Positions 1-12,350 of a stretch of DNA of 64,000 nucleotides are shown piece by piece. The stretch is from Dryococelus australis (Eukaryota > Arthropoda > Insecta > Phasmatodea > Phasmatidae): NCBI GenBank assembly GCA_029891345.1, contig CM056994.1:141878457-141942456 (forward strand). Direction: 5' to 3'. The translations under genes were made by a program, and so were the position numbers. The notes beneath the pieces were generated by a model. The model did no database searches, was not told the DNA's origin, and saw nothing but the letters and a program-made list of their open reading frames with translations. The stretch's first letter is position 1; the number at the start of each line of letters is the position of its first letter.

Positions 1-3000
1 AAAAAGTATATTATCGTATGTTTGGATACAGATAAGTAGGTACATTATTTTTCTACTGCGAAAGAACATTATAATGCTGATATCTGGTTTTTAGTCACAT
101 AGTTATGCACTTAATAGTCCTAAGCGACGGGTTTGTCCAGTTCACAGTTACCTCGGAATCACTATGATAATAAGTGATAGTTGCACAAAAAATTTAGTCT
201 TGACTAAGGTCATTGGTCCGGCAGATTCGTCACATTACCTTGACGACCATGGTTGTGGAAAAGCCTTAACAGATCTAATGTATCGGCAAGATGTATTGAT
301 GGGCTGAAATATTTAGTTGGATACCACGTACAATATACAATATTTTTGGTTTATACAAAATACATGTCTCATTTCAATTCTTACCATTTCTTGTTTTGGC
401 ATGTGTGAGTTACAAAGTTTGTTCGGATGCAACTGCAGTGAAAGTCTATTTTTTTTTAAACAGCCCTTACTTAACAGTAAAATTGAGAAATAAACAGCTC
501 AGAAATTAGTAACAAATATTCTACCAACACAAAAGTACACTTATCCTAGAATAATTCTCACAATATATAATACCAGATAAGAAAACGTGTTTCATAAATA
601 CTACTCGGCAAGTACAAATCAATTAAGTTAGGTAAGGCGTTGATGTGAGCATAATTGAAATAGATTACTTTACTGTCTTTGACACATACGGTATAGCTGG
701 CAGGTTTTCTCGGTGATCTCCCATTTTGTCTTTTATTCCAATTCTGCTCTACACTCATCAGCACTTAAGACCTCGTTATGAGCCGCCAACATCTCTGCTC
801 TCACGTCACTCGAATGGACAGTGTGTGCTGTATATAATTATACATAGGAACAACATTTGAATGGGTTAACTTTAAGAGTTGATACGGCAATATGTACTCT
901 TTAAGCGTTTTGCAAAATGAAGAGTAACTTGGCTGTCAGTACTTTGAGTTTCTTATCTGATGTTTTCTCTTTCTTTGACGTTTTAATGAATTGCTATAGG
1001 AGCGGCTCACGGCCTTGAAATCAACAGTACTAGTGTATTTCTTTTGATGGCCTCTTGATAGCTTTAATTAATATTAAAAAGTTTATTTTTTCAAGATTTC
1101 CCACGTCTTATATTAATGCATGCCTCTAACGTTTAATATTGTTTTCAACCATTTTTACAGTTTTTTCTGTAGGTGATTTTCTCACAAGATCTATACTACC
1201 TATTTTATCCTTCTGTAAGGTAAGTTTTTGGAAGGTCGTTGTGTTGCCCTTCACTTTAAGCATAGTGATTACGGGTTGTGGTGCTTCTCCAAAGTCGTTT
1301 GGCTATTTTATGTTCTCATTTGTGCTGGATGTAACAATACGTGCAGTTTTATCCCTTAGTATGTTATGTATGGTTAAGTCTGTGTGAGTTTTACTGGTCA
1401 GCCCTATACACTGATGCCCCACTGGTAAATATTTGTTATTTACGCACGCCTTAAATGTAGCATTTTTGTCTCAAATTCATAATTTTGAAATCCAAAATGT
1501 CTAAAATCAAGTATTTGTATAACTACGATGTGATCTGTGTGGCATGATGGAATTAAGGCGTATATATTCGGTGAATTTAGTGCATCATAATAACTGGAAG
1601 CATAGAAAAAATCACTATTATAAATAATTATATGACCAACTCAACAGGAACTATAACATAGTAGTCATTAAAATACATCTTCCTTTCAGAAAACTTTAGT
1701 TCGCGTGTAATAATTATTGTCCGATGCCAAGCTCGGGCATTGCGCGATGTGTAACGTAATCGCTTACTAGTCAATATTATGTGTGTCCCACGAACCAGGC
1801 TTGCCGCAGCGTGTCTTTGCACATCATAGATCATCATGCATGCAGCACAATACTACGCATGATGCCACCGACTTGAACTCCGCACAGTACGTCAATATTA
1901 CACCTGCTGTGCAGTTATCCCGAAATCTATACATGCTGCAGCACGTCGCCTTCGCAGCATGCATCACCACACATGGGCTGGCATTGACGTCAGTGCTGAA
2001 CCTCTGCTCTCACACGCCACTGTATTAACATTCCTTCCATCTTAGCAAAAGCGTGGAGTGGGACCACGACGCGGTTCGAGTGTGGGTGTATGTACCTGGA
2101 AAACCAATTCTCAAGTTAAAAATAACTTAATATTACAGTCTACAGCGCCGAACCCTCGAACCCTATTATTTTCCAATGGAAACCTACATACTTACTAATT
2201 ATGCATGCCAATATTAAATATAATTTAAAATTTCTTTTTTTTTTTTAATTAAAATTATATTTAGGGTTACAAGTTGCTGGGAACAGGCGCCCCTGCATGC
2301 GAATCTTGTTCGTTGTATTTTAGCTGGGTGTAGCCCCTTTAAACAGAACACATGTTTTTAACTGCATATAATTACCAATATTTTAACGTGTTTTGTGTTA
2401 TTTTTTTGTTTACCAGCTCTACATCAAAAAAGAGAGGAGAGTTTTTAGTTTTTTAATGCAAGGCTAGGAAGACAGTTTTCTAGGAATACCGACCTCGGAG
2501 GTCGACGTAAACGGGAACTTTGGGGATCGTACCAAATATTTAATAACATGAACCTAACCATGGTATAAGTTTATATACAAAGCAAACAAAAGAGAATCGG
2601 TTCAGTTGTTACACCTATGTTTTTTTACCCAAAAATGAGCACAAGGCTACACGACCACATCTAGTTTACACAAATGAAAGCAATGTGGTTATTTCCCTAG
2701 AGAAATACCATGGTCCGATATCGCATGTGAAAATGTGGTACTAATGACCATTATAAATACTGAAGCTGCAAGTGCACACGCAGATGTATAAAAAAAGAAC
2801 CAAAGTTTCAAATAAATTTAGAAGTTAAATTAATATTCTTGCAGAAACAACTTTAGGCATGGTAACAACATGACAATTACCTTAAGCTGTGGTGGCAGGA
2901 TCATTATATTGACATGTTCGTAAATTGTGAGATTGAAAAGTAACTCAAATATGAAGGAAAAAACTACACATGCCAACTGGTATATGTACAATACTTGTTA

Positions 3001-4665
3001 GCATATCAAATAGATATACGAATTCCATGGGTTGACAAAAATAAAAAAAGAAACTGTATTTCTTTAAGTGCTTAAACGATTTCCATACTGGTTAGAATTG
3101 ATGGTGTATAGTTAGGTACAGTTTCTCATCGACTATATTATCAGTACCGTTTTACAATATTTATGCATATAATGTGACAAATATTTATTGGATATCATTT
3201 TTAAAAAAAACTCATTTCTATATGTTTTATTATTAGGTTATATGTACAAATAATTAAAAAAACATATTCTTTGCTGTCAACATCTGTAGGTTTTTCAATT
3301 ATATGCATTTTATTCTGGAGCGAACAAGTATTTGAGTTTCCTCAGAGTGCCTCCATTTTTTTTATTTGTAGTATATGGCAGAAGGTTTTGTGGCAGAATA
3401 AAACGGGCTTCTTAAAAGAGTAGTTACTGAAATGTTCCTCCAATCACAACGTTTTTCGTAAAGTGAATTCAAGAGGGAAAGTTCCTACAATGGTTCGTGA
3501 AATGCTTCGCAAACACTGAGACATGCTTCTGGGCATCGAAAATTTTGGCCAAGGTATGTGTCACCGCTTGAAGTCCCGATCGGATGGTCATGGGTATGCT
3601 CGCGAGTGAGCATTATGGGTGGTGTGTCTGTTAGTTTAGCTCGAGAATTAATTGGCCAACCAACAACGGCCATAAATAAAATAATATATTCTAAGTCCTA
3701 CGTAAATGGTCGACTAATACTCAAGGTGGAGCGCATGCGACAAAAAATGAAGTTAGGTTAAGTGTATTTTGAGAGAAATTAATTACTAAATTAAATATGT
3801 TTATAGTAATAAACAAAAGAGTTGAGGGAATGCGACAAAAATGGAATGACTACCACTTACACGACTGACACTTGGAATCCTCTATCTTGACTCTTTGACT
3901 CTTGACTAAAATGACTCAAAAATGACTCGCTCCATAGCTCCACAGTCCTATACCTCCATAAAGAGCACTCCTTTGCCTACTTCATTGTATGGCTACAAAA
4001 TTTTTGAGTAATCAACGTTTGTATTGTTTCTTTAGCATTTGAATTGAAAACAAAAGTCCGAAAATATGTAACACTTGGTATACACTTACTAATAAATGTT
4101 TACATATGCTTTAAAAATCCATTATGGCGCAGATATTAGCCATATTATCATATTTACTAATGACATATTTTTATTTGTCTAAAAAATATGATTTTTAGAC
4201 ATGTCACCCTATACACTTGTTTGTAAAAGATTATATGTATAATGAATACATAAATATTATGTTATAAAAATGATATGCCTGTTAAGATCACGTAAACAAA
4301 TTCTTATTGAAAATATGATTTTGTAGACACAGTGCTTGATACATTCTATACATGCAAATGTTTTAAAAGATAAATAAATACTTAAAAGTAAAACTTAGAG
4401 TCCAAAAATCTTGGATTCTAAATATAATTTAATATATTTAAAAGTTAAATACGTTAAAAAGATCTGAATAATGAAAATATTATATATTAAATACTCAATA
4501 ATTATACAAGATAGAAATAAATAATTTAAAAAAATACTTAAAAAATAAATGTCTTTAATGAGAGATAAGATAATTTATTCGTCCACAAGCTTAACACTTC
4601 TTATTCACTCTTGTAAAAGTGCATGTTACGATAACCAAGCAGTCTAATCCATAATTCTGCCTAAC
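1..4665. other. AT-rich DNA with no recognised gene
   Basis: Mostly AT-rich and low in coding signal. Two GC-richer patches (about 1780-2035 and 3480-3740) have short open frames but no recognisable domain. A minus-strand peptide-like stretch at about 1134-1328 is described under findings. Confidence 0.5.
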
Positions 4666-4669
4666 AAAC

Positions 4670-5090
4670 ACGAAAAGTACGGGCCGGTAACGGGCCGGTT
4701 AAAGATAGACGACAAACTCCAGCCAGATGATGGCGGCCCGCTGTCTTGTGCCGGAAGCGGCCCGATGGAAATATGGACTGGCGGATGATTGTTTGTCGAC
4801 AGTGTCAAAAATACATCGTACCGCTAACGGCAAGATACAAAATGTATTCCGGCCCGACATATACAAAAAGTACGGGACAGAATTGGGCCGGTAAAAGATA
4901 GCCGACAAACTCTTGCCAGATAAAGTTGGCCCGCTGTCTTATGCCGGATGCGGCCTGATGGATGGCGGCAAGGCCTGCGGCGGCTGGATGGCGACAATAC
5001 GCCACGCCTAAGGTGGCTGGATGGCGGCAAGATGCCGGACCAGCGACGGATGGATGTCATTACGATGCGAGGACTGCAGCAGCATGATGT
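4670..5090. repeat. GGCCGG-rich direct repeats and minisatellite
   Basis: A block of about 105 bp starting aagtacgggccgg (4675) recurs at about 4868 with roughly 85 percent identity by eye, a period near 193 bp. It is followed by short GGCTGGATGGCG-type repeats (4970-5030). The block is GC-rich against an AT-rich background. Open frames across it are by-products of the repeat. Confidence 0.7.
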
Positions 5091-5221
5091 CCAGTAATAA
5101 GTAGTATAACCATGAAAAAACCTTAAATCTACTTAATACTTAAATTACTGTTAGTAATTTTTATTTCCTCTTGCATACATTAATTTAATTTACTTCTTAT
5201 CACATATGATATGAAAATTTT

Positions 5222-5298
5222 TGCAAGGTTTTGAACCCAAGACCCATGAGTTGAAAGTCAGGCATGCTAACATATAAACAACTGGATAAGTTGCTGAT
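5222..5298 (-). repeat. tRNA-derived SINE fragment
   Basis: The reverse complement carries a strong pol III B box (GGGTTCAAAACC) preceded by an anticodon-arm-like segment and a weak A box. It lacks a closed acceptor stem and is followed by AT-rich sequence, so it is a SINE head rather than a tRNA gene. Confidence 0.5.
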
Positions 5299-5299
5299 A

Positions 5300-6040
5300 T
5301 TCTCAAGTAATTTCAAATTTTTCATGACATATTATTATACGTGAATGTATAAATTTTAACAAGTAATTTTTTAACACAGATTATTTAAATACTGTTTCTC
5401 CGTTTCTTCAAATGCTAGCAAATAAAACAGTTTTTGATAGTTTTCAATATATCCGTCGGATGTTTGTAAAAATGAAAAAAATTTGAAAGTAAAAAATTCC
5501 ACAGGCTACCACATGACACATTTATAATAATAGCAAAAAAAAAACAACTTAATAACTGTTAACACATCGTCTCAAATTGTAGCGGGCCTAAATAAATAAG
5601 ATGAGGGTCAGCTTACCGAAAAAATAAGGATGCTACATTGGAATCGGGCCAGAATATTATTTTTGCTATTGGCGACATGTTGACTGTGAGATATCACGCC
5701 GACATAATTTAGGTAATATGCATCCGTTATCGTAAAAAAAAACAGTGGGGCGTTTTTTTAACGGCAAACATACTGTCTCAAAAAATGTCACGCTGTTTTC
5801 AGATGGCTATCTTCTGGCATTGAAATCACAGTTGCCGACAGTACAGGTATCAGGGCGACAATTTGCCGACACTTTGCTGACAGTTCGTTTTCGTTGGGTG
5901 GTAACACATGGTCCGACAGTTCGATCCCACAAACTTCCAGATAGTATTTTGATTTCTAAAAAAAAAGCAGAACTCCTAGTGACCAACTCTAGAACTAATT
6001 TGAAAGAGCGTGACACCAGTGCTCCTAGCAGGCAACTCTA
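5300..6040. other. Intergenic, with a GCCGACA-rich segment
   Basis: 5640-5960 contains several GCCGACA / GCTGACAG-type words and a 98-codon open frame on the plus strand (5745-6041). No domain is recognised, and the composition suggests a degraded repeat. Confidence 0.35.
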
Positions 6041-6670
6041 GAACTATCATGGTGGCCAAGCGATATGTTCGCCACCTAGCAGCAACCAAAGTAAACAAAG
6101 ATGCCATAAAACAGAAGTGAGTAAACAGTGGAACAATGCGACTAATCGAACATAGGTGAGAAACTAATGACGAACGAAGAACAAACATGGCGGCCTCCAG
6201 TAACACACAAAAATGGAAACAAACGAAAAACCAAGATGGCAGCATCCAGCAACAGGCAATGTAAACAAAGTTGGCGGTCTCTAGCAACAACCCTTTTAAA
6301 CAAAGATGGCGGGTCGAACGAAGCGACAGGCGATGTAAACCAATGACAAACTAATGGGAGGGAAAGGAAAGGAGAGATGACGAAAGAAAGAAAGTAAAAA
6401 TATAATGCAAGAGAGAAAAATGGGATAACTCTGAGAAAACCCTCGGAATTATAGAACATGAAAAAATGATATACTGCTTACCAAATCACGTTCCAAGATG
6501 GTGTAATTCTGGCTACAAATATAGCAGTGTAGTGGCTACAAAGATGGTGGCGTACTGGCTACATAGATTGCGGCACGCTGACTACCAACATGGTGGTCTG
6601 AACCAGATTCACAGAGAGGGAAATCCGTGAATCAAAAATGGTGGCCGAACCACCGAGTCTCCACCATACC
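6040..6670. repeat. Dispersed AAGATGGC / AACAAAG repeat cluster
   Basis: The words aaagatggcgg, aagatggtggc and tagcaacaa recur roughly every 30-60 bases (6097, 6186, 6233, 6267, 6302, 6493, 6541, 6637). This is a degenerate tandem repeat without a clean period. The minus-strand open frames here are low-complexity. Confidence 0.5.
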
Positions 6671-7370
6671 CTGGTGTGCCAGTTTACCCATATGCCTACT
6701 ACTAAAGATGGAATTCCGTTATTTACATATACATATATTTAATTAAAATTCATCTAGGATAGTTATACCTACAAAACTGTCCATACAGTAAATTATTTGC
6801 AGATTCTGCTAGCATTTAGTCTTGAAGAGATGAGACCTGAAATGAGTAAGCCAATGATAGACTTTTACGTAGTTCGGCTGTGCTTTACATACAATTTAAG
6901 AAAAACTTAACCTTACGCATATAAAAGGAATACGGTTATCATCAATATACATAAATTCCTGGATCTATATTTTTTTTGGAAACTGAATTTCAGGAGAATG
7001 GCACTGAGAAATAGCAAATTATATTCCCATATGCATGTAAAAATTCAAATACTTATGTGCCTGACTTGCTAGAATAAAGATTACTGAATAATTATTTAAA
7101 AAGAATATGAAAAACGGTTAATGTGGGTGTATGCAAATAATGCAATTTAATATTCTGACCCTGACTGATAAAACAACATGCTGTTGTAATACAGTAAATC
7201 ACTTGCCTTTAAATAAATTGAACAAAATCATAAAAATATTATTATTCATAAGCCATATATACACTGATTGAAAGGAAGTGTAATGAAATGTTTAGTTAAT
7301 TAATGAAATTTACCAGGGGAATTCAGCTTCTTCGATTGGCATGTATATACAACTTTAAAACGCTGTTGTC
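6671..7370. other. AT-rich intergenic DNA
   Basis: Nothing recognisable; no open frame or repeat structure stands out. Confidence 0.4.
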
Positions 7371-7375
7371 TGGGT

Positions 7376-7600
7376 GGTCACTCTGTAGCTGAGTGGCCAG
7401 ATCACCTAACTCCTATTCGAGAGATTGTAAGTTTAAATCCCATACCTACATGAGAATTTTCTCTTTTTTAGGAATGTTAGCGGCTGCCATGGGAAAGTTT
7501 GAAATTTACATCACTAAATTTTTTTTTTACAATATTACATTAAAATATATTTTAGATACATTTAAATGTATTTTTCAAAGATTTCAGTAGTTTTCGAATG
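7376..7600 (+). repeat. tRNA-derived SINE
   Basis: Contains an A-box-like TAGCTGAGTGG (7387) and a degenerate B box (AGTTTAAATCCC, about 7430) at tRNA-like spacing, followed by an unrelated AT-rich body ending in A/T-rich repeats. This is the architecture of a pol III SINE. The acceptor stem does not close. Confidence 0.6.
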
Positions 7601-7629
7601 ATAAATTCAAATAAAATTATTTTCTAATA

Positions 7630-8030
7630 ATTTATAAATGCATCGATTTCATAGATGTCTGATCGTTTCACGATTGCTTTGACAAGACTGCACAGCGTAC
7701 GAGCGATCGTGATCATTGGGCACCATTTCAGCGGTGTCCTATGGACGTCGCCAACACGCTTGACCACTCACACTCTGCCTCGCATGCATGCCGGTGCGTG
7801 TGTGGTTACAAGGCTAGGCGACTTAATATTTTTACAAAATTAAAAACAATTTGAATTAAATATATGTTAAAAAATATTTGTTTTTAAAAAAATCAAGTAT
7901 TTAAATTCGAATTTTCCTTACAAACTCCTGTGTGGAACGTACTTTACACTAGATTTTTAAATACCTTCTCGTGGATGGAAAATTACATCTTTAAATTCGT
8001 AAACAAATATTCACACTGGCGATTTACGCA
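7630..8030. other. GC-richer island then AT-rich DNA
   Basis: 7650-7815 is GC-richer, with CGATCG-type words and a 62-codon open frame of no recognised family. It is probably a degraded repeat. Confidence 0.3.
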
Positions 8031-8159
8031 CTGTCGCGGGCGATGAAGGAGCTACGTAGACGACGAGCGAAGAAGGCGACAAGAGAGAAAGGAAAGAGGT
8101 TAAATGAGAAAAAGACAAATGACCAACGAAAAGAAATCGAGGTGGTGGTCGAATGAAAG

Positions 8160-8200
8160 TAAGAGACAAGAGAGAAAGAGAGAGAGAGAGAGAAAAAAAA
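8160..8200 (+). repeat. GA microsatellite
   Basis: An (AG)n run (about 8173-8192) lies inside a purine-rich tract (8040-8200). Confidence 0.85.
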
Positions 8201-8469
8201 ACATGCAATGACTCAGCATGTAGCGCAAAAACAAAATGATGGTATGACATCACGTTCGTATGTACGTTGGAAAGCCGAGTCTCGTCATATGTAATACTTA
8301 ATGCTTATGCCTTTGAAAATTAAATTATAAACATAAATTTTAATTAAAAAATTTATTATTAAAATCATTTTATTTTTATCTGATTCTCGTACCTCACTGA
8401 GTGATTTAGAAGGGATAGCGAACCCCAGGAATCACCCGAATTGGCTGGTTTTTGCAGAAATGGGATTCA

Positions 8470-8600
8470 AGTGTGTTTCAGTGTTTTTTTGAGGAAAAAT
8501 AGGGAAATTTTAGGGAAAACTGGAAGTTTTTAGGAAAACATGTACATTTTGGGTTAAAACATGCGAACTTTTAGAAAAACAAGTGGTTCTGAGAGAAAAA
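8470..8600 (+). repeat. GGAAAA-type low-complexity tract
   Basis: Irregular repeats of gggaaa / aggaaaac words at roughly 20-30 base spacing. The rest of 8250-9390 is AT-rich, with a TA/TTTA run at about 9034-9065 and nothing else recognised. Confidence 0.5.
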
Positions 8601-9398
8601 CGGGAAATTCCAAGTCAGCAGCAGATCCTCGATCCTTATTCCGATCCCGTGGTCTCCCCAATTCCCATACCCCTACCACTCAGCTGTTTAGGAAACACTT
8701 TAAAGGGAATCAGTCCCTGCCAACGTGGATTTACAGAATTTTCGACTTAGCACACATCACAGATGTTATATTTTATTTTTGGACATAATGCATAGGGCAT
8801 TACTGTACACATGCTGTGAAACACTTATTGCTTGACTGCTGCACTTGCGAGTGTAATTTCTGGACCAACCCAAATGAAAAATTTACTAATTCTCGCCAAC
8901 AATAATTAATTAAAAATTAGTAAAGGCAGTAGTGATGCAATATTTTGATAAAGCTGGGGGAATCTGTTATTTGACATATTGTGCAAAAAATTTCTTACAG
9001 CATTTTAAAATAGATAAATATCTATTAATTATTTATATATATATATATATTTATTTATTTATTAATAAATAGAAAAATATCTAAAATCGAAGATGATGGG
9101 GACCGATCACCCTTAATGTCCATTTTGTGCCCTTGCATAAAATACAAAACTAATAGTCGCTATCAGGTAATTGACGGAAACGTACTGTGCCACACGAATT
9201 TTTGGTCAAAATTTAGTGGAAAATACTCTTACGGGAAAAAATTTTATGGCCCTTAATTTTACAGAGAACTAAATTAAAGTAGACAGAATGAATATTTCAC
9301 GTTCAGCATTGCAAATATCATTAGTGAATAAAACGATAATATGTCATAACAGGTGTTCGAAGATGCTCTGGCCATAGCAATGCACTTTTCCACATTTT

Positions 9399-9525
9399 GG
9401 GTATATGCGGCATGTTGGTTATACGTGACATGTTGGGCATACGCGGTATGCTATGTATCCGTGGCATGTTGGGTATATGCGGTATATTGGGTATGAACGG
9501 CATGTTTGGTATACGTGGCACTGTG
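9399..9525 (+). repeat. 18-bp minisatellite
   Basis: About seven copies of an 18-base unit related to GGCATGTTGGGTATACGC, with a conserved ATGTTGG core. The minus-strand reading gives a PNMxxI hexapeptide repeat, but it is short and lies in no gene. Confidence 0.8.
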
Positions 9526-9529
9526 ATGT

Positions 9530-10130
9530 CAAACGTCTTGCGAGCTGCATGAAACCGGGCGGTGTTATCGTCAGCCGACAGCTGTGGGTCTGCCGTCAGG
9601 TGGGTACACTAGTGATTTCAAGTGACTCCACGGAAAGAAGTCAAGCGGTTTGAGGTTTGTGAGTTCAATGGCGTACGGTCGCTACAGAATGATCAGAAGC
9701 GGTATTACATTGGAACCACATCGCCTATCACATGGCATACGACCAGTTGAACATCTTTAAACAGGCCAGGTAAGTTGGTATCAATCAAGGAATAGTACAC
9801 TGCTAATTCAGCCAATGTGGTTTCATGCAAGAACCAACGTCTAGAAATCACAAAAGTATTCAAACAGCAACTTTTTACCTGATAATAACTGTTTATACCA
9901 GTTAACCTAAATACATATCCGCAAATTAACAACAGCAGGACGAAATATATATATATTCAAATCAAAAGTAATCTGCAATTGTTAGTACAACATATTCATT
10001 ATAGTTCGCCTAAATGTAAAATGTAACCTCCCAAACAGTATTCACACAGTCATAGTCAATTTTTAATTTAAACTAAAGTTCTATATTTAATATGGATATC
10101 ATTGGCTTTTATTATAGCACGCAGCGACTT
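9530..10130. other. Intergenic DNA
   Basis: Mixed composition up to about 9760, then AT-rich. No recognised feature. Confidence 0.35.
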
Positions 10131-10520
10131 AGGCACTGATAATGCAAACGTTTTGGTTATATCTTCATCTATTTTGTTCGATCTTCTTTAAGTATCTTAG
10201 TGAACTCATTCCTAAAAGTGTGTTGGTGAACATGTTAATAAGGGAGTAAATTTCTGTAAAAGGGTTATATTTGCTGATGAGAGTAGGTTTCACTTATTCT
10301 GTTCAAAGAACCAGAATGTGTTTTTATAACACGTTATAGTGAACTGCATGTTCAGAACATAACATTAACTTCCAAGCATTCTGGAGAAAAATTTAAGGTT
10401 TTGGAGGAGTAGGCCTATAGATTTCCTATGGGATTTATGTCCGGAAACTGTGAAGGAGTTTTCAGTGATTTTTCGACGTTTATAATAGCCACTCTAGTTG
10501 TACACGTGTGCTTTTGGTCG
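10130..10520 (+). pseudogene. Tc1-like transposase relic
   Basis: The plus strand at about 10270-10310 reads VIFADESRFHLF, the Tc1 transposase motif around the second catalytic aspartate. About 70 bases later comes LTSKHSGEK, matching the conserved [TV]KHGGG region. Stops and frame breaks surround both. It is a fragment of the IS630/Tc1/mariner DDE superfamily and is opposed by a second relic at 10600-11280. Confidence 0.7.
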
Positions 10521-10599
10521 TTGCCTTTTTGGTATATGAAACCGTTTTCTAGACGTAACTTTTAAGTACTTTCTTTCAAATGACCTCGCAAAATGTCGA

Positions 10600-11280
10600 T
10601 TATAACAGAGTGCATTACGTTAATCGTAAATGACATTCTGATACCCTCCATCAGAATTACCTATACGCTTACTACCCTAAAGCATTACATTTCCCCCACA
10701 ATGTTTGACATTTTATTTTATTTTCTGAACATACTGTTTACTATAAGATGTTATGCAAACACATTCTGGTCCATTTGACCCGATTAAGTGAAACTAACTT
10801 TCATCAACAAATATGGCCCTTTCCCAGAAATCTGTTCCCATATCAACATGTTCAAGAGCAGAATTCTAATCTCTCCTTCCTGTTTTCCTCACTGATATAG
10901 GGCTTGTGTCACGGAGCCCGTGTCTTGCACCCACCATTATGGATTTTGATTCGGATTATTTTTACACATACATATATCCCTCTAAATGTCTGAAGATCAT
11001 TTCCGATGTTTCAAGCATTGTTTCATGGATTTGTCCTCATTTGTAAAAGCACGCCACGGTTAACACTTGCAGATAAGACCTCACAGCATCGTGAACTCTT
11101 CCTGTTTTCTGTACTTCCTGCGTTCTTGTACTTGAACGCAATGCGCTGAACTGTAGAGAAAATGTAATGAAGCGCTGCAGCGATTTTTCAGTAACTTACT
11201 TTGTGTTATTTTATTACTTCAAACAATATACCCTTTAAATGCCACATTACGGCTAATACTTAAGTACTCTACTTGAACAG
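10600..11280 (-). pseudogene. Tc1-like transposase relic, opposite orientation
   Basis: The minus strand retains HKPYISEENRKERLEF (about 10850-10920), the usual Tc1 sequence before the D-E-S motif. A degraded FVDES-like catalytic segment and a TLWGKCNALG segment follow, the last of which pairs with the KHSGEK segment of the plus-strand copy. Upstream, near 11130, are N-terminal helix-turn-helix-like residues. Several stops make it non-functional. Confidence 0.7.
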
Positions 11281-11589
11281 TGTGTTATCAAGTATGATCT
11301 GTAAGCAATCCTAATCTAAAAAAAGTTAACATTTTAACTTCGAACCGGGTTAATGGATAACAGATTTCATTTGCTATTGAACCATGACCAAATCAATTTT
11401 TTTTTTTGGCGGTCTCAGTTTAGGTTTAAGTTATTCTGTGGAATTTGTACAGACAGTTACATATTAATTTTTCTATGAATAGATATGTTTCGTCTTATTG
11501 CAATTACCCTGTAGTGATGAAATTAATTTTCTTGATATAAACAAAGATTATCACGTAAAAGATTGTATGAATACTTTCTGGGATAACTT

Positions 11590-12350
11590 GATATATCGCC
11601 AACAATATCAGCCCACACATTAATGCTGAATCGCTTCTGAAAGGCATGAATTCGAGTGGTATGCGCGTTAAAAAAACTGCCCATACGTGGCTGTTGTGGG
11701 AGTTAGTCGTCCTGTTGCGTGTAAAACATGCTTCATTGGATCCACAGTATGCGACTGACGAAATCCTGGTCCGCTTCGTGTTGTTGCAAAAGCCACTTGC
11801 GAAACTGCATGCACATGGCGTGGGAGATCATCTGGCTGCAGATAATGGTATGAGTGGTGGCCCTTATCACGCCTAACGGTGTACTGTCTACCTTGACACT
11901 TCCCTTGCCTGTGCAATGCGACATGTGCTACTTGCTGATGCCTGATGAACAACAGTTACTACAGCATCCTCAAACACTAGTGTCTGCACTGTGCGTGGCC
12001 TTCCTGCATCCATGCGTGGTTCTGGTACCATTTAACTGGTTTCCTGGCAAACGTAACTCCAACCAGTGTAAGATGTGCCCACTTGAGTGCTGTGTTTTGG
12101 GTTAGCGATAAGCGTACTATCGTGCTGCACGACTTGCTTGAATCCATTATTCACCCATGGCCATTGCCATTTTCCAATTACTACTCACTGCATGCGAACT
12201 CCATGGCATTTTTGCCACTACTGGGCTCGGCTTGTTACCTGTCATATGCCTTACGACCAATAAATCAGTTGCAGCATTACCACACTACCTCAAATTTATC
12301 TAATGGGAATACCATATATTTACTGCAATTGTTTTTGGACCTTTGAAGCT
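11590..12350 (-). pseudogene. DUF4817-type IS630/Tc1 transposase relic
   Basis: Across three minus-strand frames the order matches a common arthropod transposase. GRPRTVQTL and the following linker lie at about 11960-12020. QFRKWLLQQHEADQDFVSRI lies at about 11740-11800. A CFTRN...SHVWAVF segment follows the first catalytic aspartate (about 11660-11720), and FSINVWADIVGDI lies near 11590-11630. Frameshifts, stops and loss of the catalytic Asp (DEA replaced by SNEA) show it is dead. The segment above 12110 is too decayed to align by eye. GC content is higher than in the flanks. Confidence 0.78.

Noticed and set aside
9399..9525. CRISPR-like array
   Set aside because: The units are contiguous without unique spacers and the context is eukaryotic, so it is a minisatellite.
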